This document shows positions 1 through 8,680 of a stretch of DNA of 47,342 nt, piece after piece (position 1 is the first letter of the stretch; each line of letters starts with the position of its first letter). Source of the DNA: Flavimaribacter sp039888615 (GTDB lineage Bacteria > Pseudomonadota > Alphaproteobacteria > Rhizobiales > Rhizobiaceae); the NCBI GenBank assembly GCA_039888615.1, contig JBDQQS010000027.1. One strand, given 5' to 3'. Both the position numbers and the translations under genes were made by a program. A model generated the notes under the pieces. That model worked only from the letters and a program-made list of their open reading frames with translations. It was not told the DNA's origin and ran no database searches.

Positions 1-2
1 TC

Positions 3-123
3 GAACCCCACGGCTATCTGTCAGGTATCCTGACTGCAATTGCACAGGGCCACAAACAGGCCGACATCAACGAACTGCTTCCCTGGAACTACGCAAAGAC
101 CCTGTGACCGGCGCACCGCTTAC
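3..123 (+). mobile_element. IS66-family element, right end with transposase C-terminus
   Basis: Frame 3 from base 3 encodes the last 34 residues of an IS66-type transposase (EPHGYLSGILTAIAQ..., ending INELLPWNYAKTL) with stop TGA at 105-107. The INELLPW block is the usual IS66 C-terminus. The stop is followed by GCGCACCGCTTAC (111-123), which resembles the ...CGCTTAC outer end of IS66 inverted repeats, so the element probably ends near 123. The rest of the element lies to the left of the window. IS66 elements encode TnpA, TnpB and TnpC; only the TnpC tail is seen here. Whether the full element is active cannot be judged. Confidence 0.8.
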
Positions 124-285
124 ATTGGTTCGCTTGACGCGTTTTCCTATTTCCGTGAAATGTTTGAACGGTTTCCGCAAACCATGGCAAACAACTATCT
201 GAAATTGTTGCGGAAAGCTGGAAACCACTATGTAGTCAAGCACAACCTCAATGAGGAAATTGCGGATCTGACACTAAATATGTAA
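124..285 (+). pseudogene. C-terminal remnant of a gene cut by IS66
   Basis: Just after the IS66 end an open frame runs to TAA at 283-285 and encodes about 53 residues (begins IGSLDAFSYFREMFERF, ends EEIADLTLNM). It has a protein-like composition but no start of its own, so it looks like the tail of a + strand gene whose 5' part lies beyond the IS. It converges on the polysaccharide operon and may once have belonged to that locus. I do not recognise the family. After a run of A residues (292-300), frame 2 holds another lysine-rich stretch (YYSELDETLSRLKYIKNKER) to TAA near 378, so a slipped tract could have shortened the protein. Confidence 0.5.
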
Positions 286-391
286 ACCCCCAAAAAAAAA
301 CCCGAAATACTATTCCGAATTGGATGAAACACTCTCAAGACTGAAATATATTAAAAATAAAGAGCGTATTTCTCAATAAGATAGACAGAAT

Positions 392-1645
392 TTATAGTAT
401 TCTATTTTCGGATATTTTTTTCTCTATCGATTGAACCTTCTGATCTATTGCTATTAGTTTTTTCTCAAGCATGGATATGCCTACTACAACTTTATCAAGC
501 TCATTATTGGATCTGTTACTCGATAAGGATTTTTTGATTTTTTTCTTTTTCTTGAATTTCAGAGGTCGTATTGCCACTGCAATTGCATCGAGAACACCAT
601 GCGTAAAGTAATTAAAATATATATTTTTTCTGTATTTGAGTTCATTTCGACCTTCTAATATTCGCGAGAACGTTTTAAAATCATTTATTTTGATGAATAC
701 TACTAATTTTGATCCTCTATTACCTATTTTGTATCTATCTATTACGTATTTTATATTATTCTTTTTGTATGAATTAACAATTGGATATAGTAGTGAGAAA
801 AAATCCGGCCACTTCTCGTTACCACATTTTTTCGACGTCCATTCAATTTGAGCAATTGTCCATCTTAACAGAAGATCTCTGTAATTCGGAAATACGCCTT
901 CCTTTATGAGCCATGTCTCAATGATCTCATGGTGCGCAAATATTCCGAACAATTGACTACTACCGCTATCCATCGTTTGTCCGACGCGATTCACACGGTG
1001 CTTGCACAGCTTTTCCGGAACAAGCGCGATGGAGTTCGACTTTATAATTGTAGCCCAGTGGAACGGATTATCTTCAAAGAAGAAATCTCCTACAGGAAAC
1101 CTGATCCGGTTTTCCTCCAGCAGGGAACGACGATACACCTTGCGCCAGGGAACCGCGATAAATTGTAAAAACTTCTTTCGGCTCTTCTCATCCAGCTTAA
1201 CGCTCTTGATACCGGAGAAGTCCTTCCATCTCCTCTCATCAGCCGGATCGGTCAGATCGCCTGTCAGAGAATCAGTCAGGTAGTAATTGCACATAGCCAG
1301 CGCGCAATCCTCCGATACGGCCGCATCGACGAGTTTGCCAAACATGGTGGGATCGTAGATGTCGTCACCATCGGCGAACCCGACAAAGGTTCCACTCGCC
1401 ATTTCCAGGCCAATATTCGCAGGCGTCGCTACTCCACCGACACTGTTTGTTTCTTGAAGCACCGGGATTATGCGTGGATCCTTCGCAGCAAGTTCGCGGA
1501 TGATATCAGCAGATCCATCGGTTGAACCGTCGTCTACAACGATGATCTCGATATCCTTTATCGTCTGGTCGATCAGATTGCGGATACAATCACCGATATA
1601 GTCCTTTACATTGTAGCTGGTTACAATGATCGAAAGCAGCGGCAT
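392..1645 (-). CDS. family 2 glycosyltransferase
   Basis: This 417-residue protein has a GT-A fold glycosyltransferase domain at the N-terminus: SIIVTSYN at residues 5-12, VVDDGSTD at 36-43 and the metal/nucleotide-sugar DxD-type motif ADGDD at 91-95. Enzymes of this family move a sugar from a nucleotide donor to a growing glycan on the cytoplasmic face of the inner membrane. The last ~100 residues are lysine/asparagine-rich, contain the basic run KFKKKKKIKK and end in a predicted coiled coil. The DNA there is clearly more AT-rich than in the rest of the window, a sign of horizontal transfer. It is the last gene of a four-gene - strand operon and starts right after the stop of the gene upstream. 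Donor and acceptor sugars are unknown. Confidence 0.88.
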   Translation of the reverse strand: MPLLSIIVTSYNVKDYIGDCIRNLIDQTIKDIEIIVVDDGSTDGSADIIRELAAKDPRIIPVLQETNSVGGVATPANIGLEMASGTFVGFADGDDIYDPTMFGKLVDAAVSEDCALAMCNYYLTDSLTGDLTDPADERRWKDFSGIKSVKLDEKSRKKFLQFIAVPWRKVYRRSLLEENRIRFPVGDFFFEDNPFHWATIIKSNSIALVPEKLCKHRVNRVGQTMDSGSSQLFGIFAHHEIIETWLIKEGVFPNYRDLLLRWTIAQIEWTSKKCGNEKWPDFFSLLYPIVNSYKKNNIKYVIDRYKIGNRGSKLVVFIKINDFKTFSRILEGRNELKYRKNIYFNYFTHGVLDAIAVAIRPLKFKKKKKIKKSLSSNRSNNELDKVVVGISMLEKKLIAIDQKVQSIEKKISENRIL

Positions 1646-2632
1646 CTAAATATCCTCCACAAATTTCGGCCGACCGAAATGGCAGTCCAGCAATTCATCA
1701 GCCACCTTCGGCATTCGACTTTTTGCTTTGAGATAATCGTCGAACCTCAGATCCCGGAATGATCTTTCGAGTTCCTCAATGAATCGTGGATAATAGGGTC
1801 TATCGATCTTGTTTATCGCCCATTTGGCCATATCCAGCTTGAAGTGGATAAACCTCTGATAGAACAGCCTTCTCAACCTGGGGCTCTGATCGAACAGGAC
1901 GTCTACGTCATCCAGCGCCCGGAAAAGTTCGAACCGTACTTCGTTTTTTCGGTTCGTAATATTGTTGCCCGTAGCCGGGACTATGTGAAAACAGACGGAT
2001 TCATTGATCATCACAATGCGCTCGGACAACATCAGTGACTGCCAGTGCGCGAATATATCATTGTTGACTTTCGTTTCGGAAAATCGAAGTCCGATTCTTC
2101 TCGCATAGTCCGCTCTGATGACTTTCGTCCACGGGTAGTTCGTCATCTGCAGCAAGCTGGGCGACTGTTGAATCTTCGTCACCCGCGATGGCGTATCTCC
2201 GAGAATCTCGTCCCAGCGTCTTTCATCGGAGGGATGCATTTTACCGGAATCAGAAAACGCTGCATTCGTTCCGTACTCGTACCTGGCTATCGACAGGTCT
2301 GCGCCCGTGAACTCGAGCGCGGCGATCATCTTTTCGAGCACTCCCGCGCAAAGATGGTCGTCTGCATCGAAAAACAGCAAGTATTTTCCGGACGCCTCTC
2401 CTAGCCCGCTGTTTCTGGCAACACCCGCGCCACGATTTGCGCCGAGTAAAAAATATCGAACAGCTGGAATTTCAGACTGAAGTTCTTTTATGATGTCGCA
2501 CGAGTTATCTGTAGACCCATCATCCACAATTATGAATTCGTGCTGCTCCGTATACTTCCTATCTATATCACGCACTGTATGTGAAATAAATTTTTCAACA
2601 TTATATATTGGAATTATTATAGATAATTTCAT
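1646..2632 (-). CDS. family 2 glycosyltransferase
   Basis: This 328-residue GT-A glycosyltransferase shows SIIIPIYN (residues 4-11), IVDDGSTD (35-42) and FFDADD (87-92, the DxD site). The NRGAGVARNSG segment at 66-76 is typical of GT2 enzymes that build capsule, exopolysaccharide or O-antigen. It lies 13 bases downstream of the UDP-galactopyranose mutase gene and abuts the second GT2 gene, so the four genes are probably one transcript. Because the mutase makes UDP-galactofuranose, one of the two transferases may add galactofuranose; this is inference from context. No membrane segments are evident. Confidence 0.88.
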   Translation of the reverse strand: MKLSIIIPIYNVEKFISHTVRDIDRKYTEQHEFIIVDDGSTDNSCDIIKELQSEIPAVRYFLLGANRGAGVARNSGLGEASGKYLLFFDADDHLCAGVLEKMIAALEFTGADLSIARYEYGTNAAFSDSGKMHPSDERRWDEILGDTPSRVTKIQQSPSLLQMTNYPWTKVIRADYARRIGLRFSETKVNNDIFAHWQSLMLSERIVMINESVCFHIVPATGNNITNRKNEVRFELFRALDDVDVLFDQSPRLRRLFYQRFIHFKLDMAKWAINKIDRPYYPRFIEELERSFRDLRFDDYLKAKSRMPKVADELLDCHFGRPKFVEDI

Positions 2633-2645
2633 TATATTACTTTTT

Positions 2646-3800
2646 TTACATGCGACGACTATTGTTTTCTACAAAGCTTCGAGCGGCTGCCAGCGCATTG
2701 TCAATCGATATATCCATGTCGATATAGGAATAGGTCCCGAGGCGACCGACAAAGGTGACGCCCTCTTCCTGCCTGCATCGTTCCTCGTAGTCTTCGAGCA
2801 GTTTTTTATCGCTCATCAGCCTAATGGGGTAATAGGGTATGTCATCCTTCCCGCAGGAGCGGCTGTATTCGCGAAAAGCGATAGTCTTGTCGAAATTTTC
2901 CATCTCCCACGGAGCAAAGAACTTGTGCTCGGATATTCGTGTGAACGGAACGTCCGGATCCGGATAGTTAATGACCGCAGCGCCCTGAAACTCGCCGTCT
3001 TCCCAAACGGGTTCGAAATCGAGGGTTCGATACCCCAACCTCCCAAGATCATGATTAAAATACCTGTCTAGCGGGCCTGAATAAAACACATGCGCAAATT
3101 CTTCATCCAAGGTTTCATAAGGGCAGTTCAACCTGACCTCGATCGACTCGTGAGCAAGAATGCTCGAGACGAGACTCGTGTAACCTTCTTTAGGAATACC
3201 CTGGAAAGGATGACTAAAATAATTGTCGTCATAGTTGAATCTCAGTGGCAGCCTTTTCAATATGGAGGCAGGCAGTCTGGATGGATCTATGCCCCATTGT
3301 TTTCTCGTATAGCCGTCAAAAAATGCCTCATATAGCTGAGGCCCAACGAACTTTAACCCTTGCTCTTCAAAACTCCGGGGATGTTCAATATCACCACAAG
3401 CCATTCCGGCGATAAAGGATTGAGCCTCTTTCGGTGAAAAGACTTTTCCGAAAAACTGATTGATCGTGTGCAAGTTTATCGGCATCGAGTAGACCTGTCC
3501 GCGAACAACAGCTTTTACCCGATTGATGTAAGGCATCATCCGACAAAACCGGTTTATGTAGTCCCATACCTGAACATTCGCGGTGTGAAAGATATGTGGA
3601 CCATAACGGTGAACCATTATCCCTGTGTCGCTGTCACGCTCGGTATGACAATTCCCGGCGACATGCGATCGTTCATCGACTACGAGGACCTTGAAACCAT
3701 TTTCAGCAAGTTCGCGTGCAATGACCGCTCCGCTGAATCCAGCTCCGACAGCACAAATACGTTTCAAAATTCGAGATCCAGTTTGTTGCTTTTCGAGCAT
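2646..3800 (-). CDS. glf: UDP-galactopyranose mutase
   Basis: The protein is a flavoenzyme that converts UDP-galactopyranose to UDP-galactofuranose. The FAD-binding motif AVGAGFSGAV sits at about residues 17-26, followed by the family signature RYGPHIFHT and, later, YPIRLMSDKK and the C-terminal GRLGTYSYIDMD...A block that are typical of Glf. From the ATG at 3800 it is 384 residues, the usual length. A GTG at 3845 would lengthen it by 15 residues not expected for the family. The start overlaps the end of the sulfotransferase gene by about 20 bases, indicating translational coupling. It implies that the cell makes a galactofuranose-containing surface glycan. Confidence 0.93.
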   Translation of the reverse strand: MLEKQQTGSRILKRICAVGAGFSGAVIARELAENGFKVLVVDERSHVAGNCHTERDSDTGIMVHRYGPHIFHTANVQVWDYINRFCRMMPYINRVKAVVRGQVYSMPINLHTINQFFGKVFSPKEAQSFIAGMACGDIEHPRSFEEQGLKFVGPQLYEAFFDGYTRKQWGIDPSRLPASILKRLPLRFNYDDNYFSHPFQGIPKEGYTSLVSSILAHESIEVRLNCPYETLDEEFAHVFYSGPLDRYFNHDLGRLGYRTLDFEPVWEDGEFQGAAVINYPDPDVPFTRISEHKFFAPWEMENFDKTIAFREYSRSCGKDDIPYYPIRLMSDKKLLEDYEERCRQEEGVTFVGRLGTYSYIDMDISIDNALAAARSFVENNSRRM

Positions 3801-3819
3801 GCTTTCAAAAAAGAAAATC

Positions 3820-4569
3820 TCAACGGTCCGTCTCCACAGCTGCACCAGAAAGCCAGTTGCTCAAATCACGCTTCAGAATTCTACCTAAACGTTCAATCTC
3901 GGCGGTATAGTGGTCGATCAACACATTACGCGCGTCCCTGCTGAGACGCGGTAGCTCGTCCCAACCAAGTCTGGATGCTTTTGTTTCGCTCTCATTCACC
4001 ACGAACTCCAGACTATCGTCGCTCAAATCATAATCCACGCCCAACTGCTCGAAGATGTGCTGACACAGAGATCGCTTGTCTGCCAATTCATCATATAAGT
4101 GGAAATGCATAACAGAAAAAATTGACAACCAATGCTCTGTGATAGAGGCGTACATTCCCAACTCAAGCATCTTGAAATCGTTGGTTATGTCAGTGATCTC
4201 GGGCGTCCTGGAAATGCGTCCCGCCATCATGTGGTGCCGATAAGCTGACTCGTAACGATCTACAGGGTTGCGAAAAAGCACAATAAGTTTCGGTTTTCCG
4301 AGTATTTCATAAATATTGCATGCGATATCTACGTCACCATCAGGCAGGCGATAATAATGTGGCGTGCTCTCAAAATAGTAGCGAACACCATTGGTTTCAG
4401 GAAAATGCCCCGCATACTCAGCAATTCGCTTTTTGCATGAGCTCCTGTTGAAGAAATTCAGCTCCTTCGGTCTCGAACCATAAAATTGGGGAGACTTTTT
4501 TAGCGTGTGATGTAGCCAGGTTGTTCCCGATTTTTGACAACCGGTAATCAACAGGTTGGGTAATGGCAT
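3820..4569 (-). CDS. sulfotransferase (PAPS-dependent)
   Basis: This 249-residue protein has the 5'-phosphosulfate loop GCQKSGTTWLH at residues 10-20 and the 3'-phosphate-binding motif IVLFRNPVDRYESAY at 96-110. These are the two hallmarks of PAPS-dependent sulfotransferases. PKELNFF near residue 34 matches the heparan-sulfate-type subgroup. It probably moves a sulfuryl group onto a sugar or another small acceptor. It is the first gene of the operon with glf and two glycosyltransferases, so a sulfated, galactofuranose-containing polysaccharide is a reasonable inference. Rhizobial sulfated LPS or capsule would be the precedent. Confidence 0.85.
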   Translation of the reverse strand: MPLPNLLITGCQKSGTTWLHHTLKKSPQFYGSRPKELNFFNRSSCKKRIAEYAGHFPETNGVRYYFESTPHYYRLPDGDVDIACNIYEILGKPKLIVLFRNPVDRYESAYRHHMMAGRISRTPEITDITNDFKMLELGMYASITEHWLSIFSVMHFHLYDELADKRSLCQHIFEQLGVDYDLSDDSLEFVVNESETKASRLGWDELPRLSRDARNVLIDHYTAEIERLGRILKRDLSNWLSGAAVETDR

Positions 4570-4828
4570 GCAATCGCCTTCAAAATTTCTAAATATTCAT
4601 ACTTCTTTTGGCGCTAAACTAAACCGCTAGTAGCTAACCTGTTCCGATACGGCAACCGCATCAGCGGTGAAAAACTGAAATGTCGGGAAGTAAAGCAATC
4701 TGCGATGTGATGTGGTTTGTGCTCTGAGAAACCAGGCCCACACCCGACAGAAGTAGTCCATGGGAATTATCCGACGCTAACGCGTAGTCCGTCAACCCGA
4801 CGACACAGAGCGACAAGATACTCGGCAG
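4570..4828. other. intergenic region upstream of the polysaccharide operon
   Basis: These 259 bases lie between the start of the sulfotransferase gene and the stop of the lipocalin gene, both read on the - strand. The region should hold the promoter of the polysaccharide operon. I see no clear operator, hairpin or short gene in it. Confidence 0.4.
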
Positions 4829-5377
4829 CTACCCGCAGGAAACAGGCCCCTGGTCAACCGTAATGAGCTTGTCCGTGGCGAAGCCGTCGGCGCGGGCTTT
4901 TCTGATCAGATGCTGTCTGAGCGCTTCCGGCATTGAAGGTTCGCGCCCGAGGATCCAGAGATATCGCCTGTTCGATCCGGATATAACGGCCCAGTTGTAA
5001 TTTTCCCTGTCCAATTCGAAGACGTGATAGCCTGCGGCGAACGGCCAGAAAAACCGGACGGATAGACTGCCCACATCGGGACCCTGCTGGAAAGCGGCCT
5101 TGCCTGTCACGGTTTTCCACTTGCATGACTTGCGATCGAACCCGCGATTGGTCACCAGCAATCCGCCGTTCTTCAGCAATTCGTAGGTGGCCGTCACATT
5201 GGTCAGATTGCGTTCGAACCGATGGTCGAGCCGCATGATTTCATACCACGTGCCGGCGTATCGGGAGACGTCGAAATCGGTGACCGGCTCCACCGTATAG
5301 GGTTTGGCCGTGCATCCGGCGATCACCGCGCACACGATTGTGCAAACCAGAATAGAGAACTGACGCACTGTCGCCAT
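4829..5377 (-). CDS. blc: outer-membrane lipocalin, Blc family
   Basis: Bacterial lipocalins of this type are lipoproteins on the inner side of the outer membrane that bind lysophospholipids or fatty acids, often under stress. From the ATG at 5377 the product is 182 residues with a lipoprotein signal (hydrophobic stretch, then AVIAGC with Cys about residue 22). It has the lipocalin signature YAGTWYEIMRLDHRFER and the C-terminal block WAVISGSNRRYLWILGREP. The upstream purine run GGGGGAG supports this start, although the spacing is long (13 bases). A GTG at 5413 would put extra residues before the signal peptide and has no ribosome site. It lies 178 bases downstream of recQ on the same strand and is probably transcribed on its own. 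Confidence 0.88.
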   Translation of the reverse strand: MATVRQFSILVCTIVCAVIAGCTAKPYTVEPVTDFDVSRYAGTWYEIMRLDHRFERNLTNVTATYELLKNGGLLVTNRGFDRKSCKWKTVTGKAAFQQGPDVGSLSVRFFWPFAAGYHVFELDRENYNWAVISGSNRRYLWILGREPSMPEALRQHLIRKARADGFATDKLITVDQGPVSCG

Positions 5378-5554
5378 GGCGTTATCGATACTCCCCCGTG
5401 TCTTCCGCAACACCTATGCATGACATTAAGACTATTTTTTAAACCAATCGAAATTTTATGGCCCTGATACAGAAAAGAACCCCGTCAATACTTGCCAGCG
5501 CAGCGTCCGATGCTCTCGTCCGTTCTGCCGACCGTATCGCCATCAGTCTTATAC

Positions 5555-7393
5555 TCACCTGCTTGCAGATGCATCATTGGCGGCATTCAAATGATCGCTG
5601 ACCGCATCAAGAATCAGTTTCCCGAAATCCTCCAGCTTTTTCGGTCCAACGCCATTCACGGCCGACATTTGTTCCAGATTCGCAGGCTTTTCACGCGTAA
5701 TTTCTTGCAACGTCCTGTCAGAGAAAATTACGTAGGCAGGAACGTTTCGTTCGTCCGCCAGCTCTCGACGCAATCTTTTCAGTCGTTGATACAACTCCAT
5801 GTCTACGTCCGAAAAATCGTCCGTTTTGCTTTTGGACCGCGCAGAGCGCAAAATGGCTTTGGGGTTGCTGATCTCCCGATACCGGAATTGCTGGGCGTCC
5901 TTCAAAACCAGACAACCCGTTCTGCTCAACCGCAGTCCCCCAAAACGTCCAATATCAATTATCAGATAACCGCCGGCGACTGCCTGGCGAATGAAGGCTC
6001 GCCAAAAGAGCTTGGGGTGTTCGTGACCAACTCCGAATGTCGGCAACTTGTCGTGACCAAGCGAGATAATCCGCTCTGTCGAACTGCCCGTCAAAATGTC
6101 GATGATATGGTTCGCGCCAAATCGTTCACCAGAGCGCACAACAGCAGATAAAAGCATCTGCGCCTCGGTGGTTCCGTCGATCAAGGTCGGCGGATTTTGG
6201 CAAACGTCACAATTCCCGCAGGCTTCGGTTTCCTCCTCACCAAAGTAGGAAAGGAGCAACACGCGGCGGCATTGTGTCGCCTCGCTGTAGGCAAGCAGCG
6301 TATCAAGACGCTTGTGTTCCTTTCGCTTGTATTCATCTTCGCTGCTGTCTTGTTCGATGAATTGGCGGCGCGTTCGGATGTCATCCAATCCGAAAATCAT
6401 GAAGGCGTCCGCCGGCGCGCCGTCTCGACCAGCACGACCGATTTCCTGATAATAGGCCTCCATACTACCCGGCAAATTCAGATGAAAAACGAAACGGATA
6501 TCCGATTTGTCGATTCCCATTCCGAATGCGATCGTCGCCACCATGACAATCGCCTCATCTGACATGAACAACTCCTGGTTCTGTTGGCGATCTTCGTTCG
6601 ACATTCCCGCATGATAAGGCAGACCGCAGATCCCGTTTTCTGAGAGGAATGAAGCGACTTCTTCGGTCAAGCGTCGTGAGGCGCAATAAACGATCCCGGA
6701 TTGATCACGCCGCGTTTCAAGGAAATCCATGAGCTGATTTCGCCATTGAGTCTTTGGCGCAACGCCGAGCCAAATGTTCGGTCGGTCAAACCCATGGACG
6801 ATCGTGTCGCCGTTTCCGCCAAAGAGTTTGTCTGCAATGTCGCTCCGGGTCGTAGAATCGGCCGTGGCCGTGAAACCGGCAATCGTCGCATCGGGGTAGC
6901 GCGCCTTCACGTGTTCGAGCGCTGCATAATCCGGTCGAAAACCAGTCCCCCATTTCGAGATGCAATGTGCTTCGTCAACGATGAACATGCCAGGATTGAT
7001 GGCGTCGATAACTGTCAGCATTCGTTCAGTCATTAGCCTCTCCGGCGACATGTAGAGTATTCTTGCATCGCCGCTTTGCACCTTGCGCCACTCGACAATG
7101 TTGCTTTCACGGGTTCGTCCGGAATGGATGCAGGCGACTGCAACACCATTGGCTTCCAGCGCCGCCGCCTGATCGTTCATGAGGGCTACGAGCGGCGATA
7201 CAACAATCGTCAATCCGTCTCGCACGATGGCTGGTATTTGATAGCAAAGCGACTTACCGGCGCCGGTCGGCATGACAGCGAGAACATTCCGACCCCCCAA
7301 CAACCTGTCTACGATTTCCTCCTGCCCCGGGCGAAAACTGTCGAAGCCGAAGGTCTCTTTAAGAACGCTAAGTGCAGTTTGTGAATGGTTCAT
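5555..7393 (-). CDS. recQ: ATP-dependent DNA helicase RecQ
   Basis: RecQ unwinds DNA 3'->5' in recombination and fork repair. The 612-residue product has Walker A MPTGAGKS (41-48), DEAH (140-143), motif IV-VI blocks (YHAGMSNEDR, ATIAFGMGIDK, YYQEIGRAGRDG) and the RQC zinc site (CRRVLLLSYFGEE then CGNCDVC). A C-terminal HRDC domain follows, including NVPAYVIFSDRTL and VNGVGPKKLEDFG. The aromatic-rich loop reads ISKWGTGFRPDY, where most RecQ proteins have ISQWGHDFRPDY. The start at 7393 matches family length better than the upstream GTG at 7444. A related, broken 5' end of recQ lies at 21865-21990 in the same orientation. Confidence 0.95.
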   Translation of the reverse strand: MNHSQTALSVLKETFGFDSFRPGQEEIVDRLLGGRNVLAVMPTGAGKSLCYQIPAIVRDGLTIVVSPLVALMNDQAAALEANGVAVACIHSGRTRESNIVEWRKVQSGDARILYMSPERLMTERMLTVIDAINPGMFIVDEAHCISKWGTGFRPDYAALEHVKARYPDATIAGFTATADSTTRSDIADKLFGGNGDTIVHGFDRPNIWLGVAPKTQWRNQLMDFLETRRDQSGIVYCASRRLTEEVASFLSENGICGLPYHAGMSNEDRQQNQELFMSDEAIVMVATIAFGMGIDKSDIRFVFHLNLPGSMEAYYQEIGRAGRDGAPADAFMIFGLDDIRTRRQFIEQDSSEDEYKRKEHKRLDTLLAYSEATQCRRVLLLSYFGEEETEACGNCDVCQNPPTLIDGTTEAQMLLSAVVRSGERFGANHIIDILTGSSTERIISLGHDKLPTFGVGHEHPKLFWRAFIRQAVAGGYLIIDIGRFGGLRLSRTGCLVLKDAQQFRYREISNPKAILRSARSKSKTDDFSDVDMELYQRLKRLRRELADERNVPAYVIFSDRTLQEITREKPANLEQMSAVNGVGPKKLEDFGKLILDAVSDHLNAANDASASR

Positions 7394-7770
7394 TCGGTAA
7401 AAACCGGAAGTCAGGCCAAATTTCAACTGACGCCTACATCGCAATAAAGATCCTGTTTAACAAGACGCCGCTGCCGTTCACAGTTTTTGTGATCCGTCAC
7501 AGCACTGGTTTTGGCAAGTTCAGATTTAGAGGTAGAAGTTGCGCTGCAACGCGCCACTGACCTTGTGATCAAGGCGCTCGACCAGGTGATTGCCACCGGA
7601 CGGCCGGCACCTGGAAATTCGTTTTGTCGTATACGCCGATTGGGAAAATTGCCGCCCCAAAATTCCGCAAGCCGCATCAGCTTCCCCCTCGCCTGGCGGT
7701 TCCCGGCTTTTATCGATTGAAGAGAAGAGCTTGCCGGTACAACAAACCATTGTTGATTAAAGCCATCCGC
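7394..7770. other. intergenic region between recQ and module A
   Basis: About 377 bases contain several short overlapping frames on both strands, none with a recognisable protein or a plausible ribosome site. It should hold the recQ promoter and the left junction of catabolic module A. I see no IS end, tRNA or clear hairpin. Confidence 0.4.
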
Positions 7771-8643
7771 TCACCGGAGCCTGCCTGATCCGATGGTTGG
7801 AAGGGCCACTTCCTGTTCCGCAAGGCCCGTTGAATTGCGGTCGTCCTCCAGCGCGCTTGCCGACCGCCCTGACGTCAGCAATCTGAAACTGGCTTCGATC
7901 CCGTCCACCGCTTCCCGCAGCGACGGCACCAGAACTTCATCGAGATTGGGCGCCGAGACGGCCGAGCGGAAATAGGTAAGTCCAATCGTGGCAAGCACCC
8001 GATCCCCGTGAAAGATCGGCATGGCGATAGTCGAGGAGTTCTTCGGCTCCACATGCGGGTCGCGGATGGCGTAGCCGTGTTTCGCCACGAAGGACCGCAC
8101 CCCGGCAACCGTGGCGTCCAGATTGCTCGGCTTGTCTTCCGGGTTGGTGGATTTCTTCAGCGACTGGACAAGGATCTCCCGTTCCTCATCGGGACAACAC
8201 GCGAGATAGGCGCGACCGAGGGCGCGGGACACCAGGCTGAGACGCATGTTCAACGTTGCGTGAAAGGGCGAGACCGGGCTGTCCGGAATGGTGGAGAACC
8301 GGACCGAAACGTGCGCGCCGTCGAGCAGGGCGAGCGCAATCGGCCATTTGTGGCGACGCGTGAGATCGCTGCACCAGGGCCGCGCCGCCTCAACGATCAT
8401 CGGCGCTCCGTGGAAACCGGCGCTGAGCGCCGGCACGAGCGAGGTCACGCAATAGCCGCCGATCATCTTGTCGTTGGCGACATAGCCCTCACTGACCAGC
8501 GTATGGAGCAAACGCACGATCGTCGGCTTCGGCAGGCCCGTATCCTTGTGAAGATCGCGCACCGTCGCAACGCGCCGCTGATTGATCGAGCGTAGAAGGG
8601 TCAGGGCCCTGACGACGGACTGGACTGGTGGATAATGCGCCAC
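7771..8643 (-). CDS. IclR-family transcriptional regulator
   Basis: This 290-residue regulator has an N-terminal winged helix (QSVVRALTLLRSINQRRVATVRDLHKDTGLPKPTIVRLLHTLVSEGYV) and a C-terminal IclR effector domain (for example SPVSPFHATLNMRLSLVSRALGRAYLACCPDEER). IclR proteins are usually dimeric repressors or activators that respond to a pathway metabolite. It is the third gene of a - strand operon (dehydrogenase, quinone-oxidoreductase-like enzyme, regulator), 38 bases after the preceding gene. The start codon is GTG. Three copies of an IclR-like 15-bp site lie at the module promoters (10840, 14186, 21833), one of them in front of its own operon, so it probably controls the whole module and itself. 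Confidence 0.9.
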   Translation of the reverse strand: MAHYPPVQSVVRALTLLRSINQRRVATVRDLHKDTGLPKPTIVRLLHTLVSEGYVANDKMIGGYCVTSLVPALSAGFHGAPMIVEAARPWCSDLTRRHKWPIALALLDGAHVSVRFSTIPDSPVSPFHATLNMRLSLVSRALGRAYLACCPDEEREILVQSLKKSTNPEDKPSNLDATVAGVRSFVAKHGYAIRDPHVEPKNSSTIAMPIFHGDRVLATIGLTYFRSAVSAPNLDEVLVPSLREAVDGIEASFRLLTSGRSASALEDDRNSTGLAEQEVALPTIGSGRLR

Positions 8644-8680
8644 GAAACAGCCTGTCTAAACCAAGGAGCAATACATGTTT

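Noticed and set aside
7423..7750. Short frames between recQ and the IclR gene as a small gene
   Set aside because: No frame has a plausible start site, composition or recognisable motif.
8625..8660. A fourth IclR-like site at the start of the IclR gene (AATGCGCCACGAAAC)
   Set aside because: Only the right half resembles the consensus and it lies within the coding start; the match is too weak.
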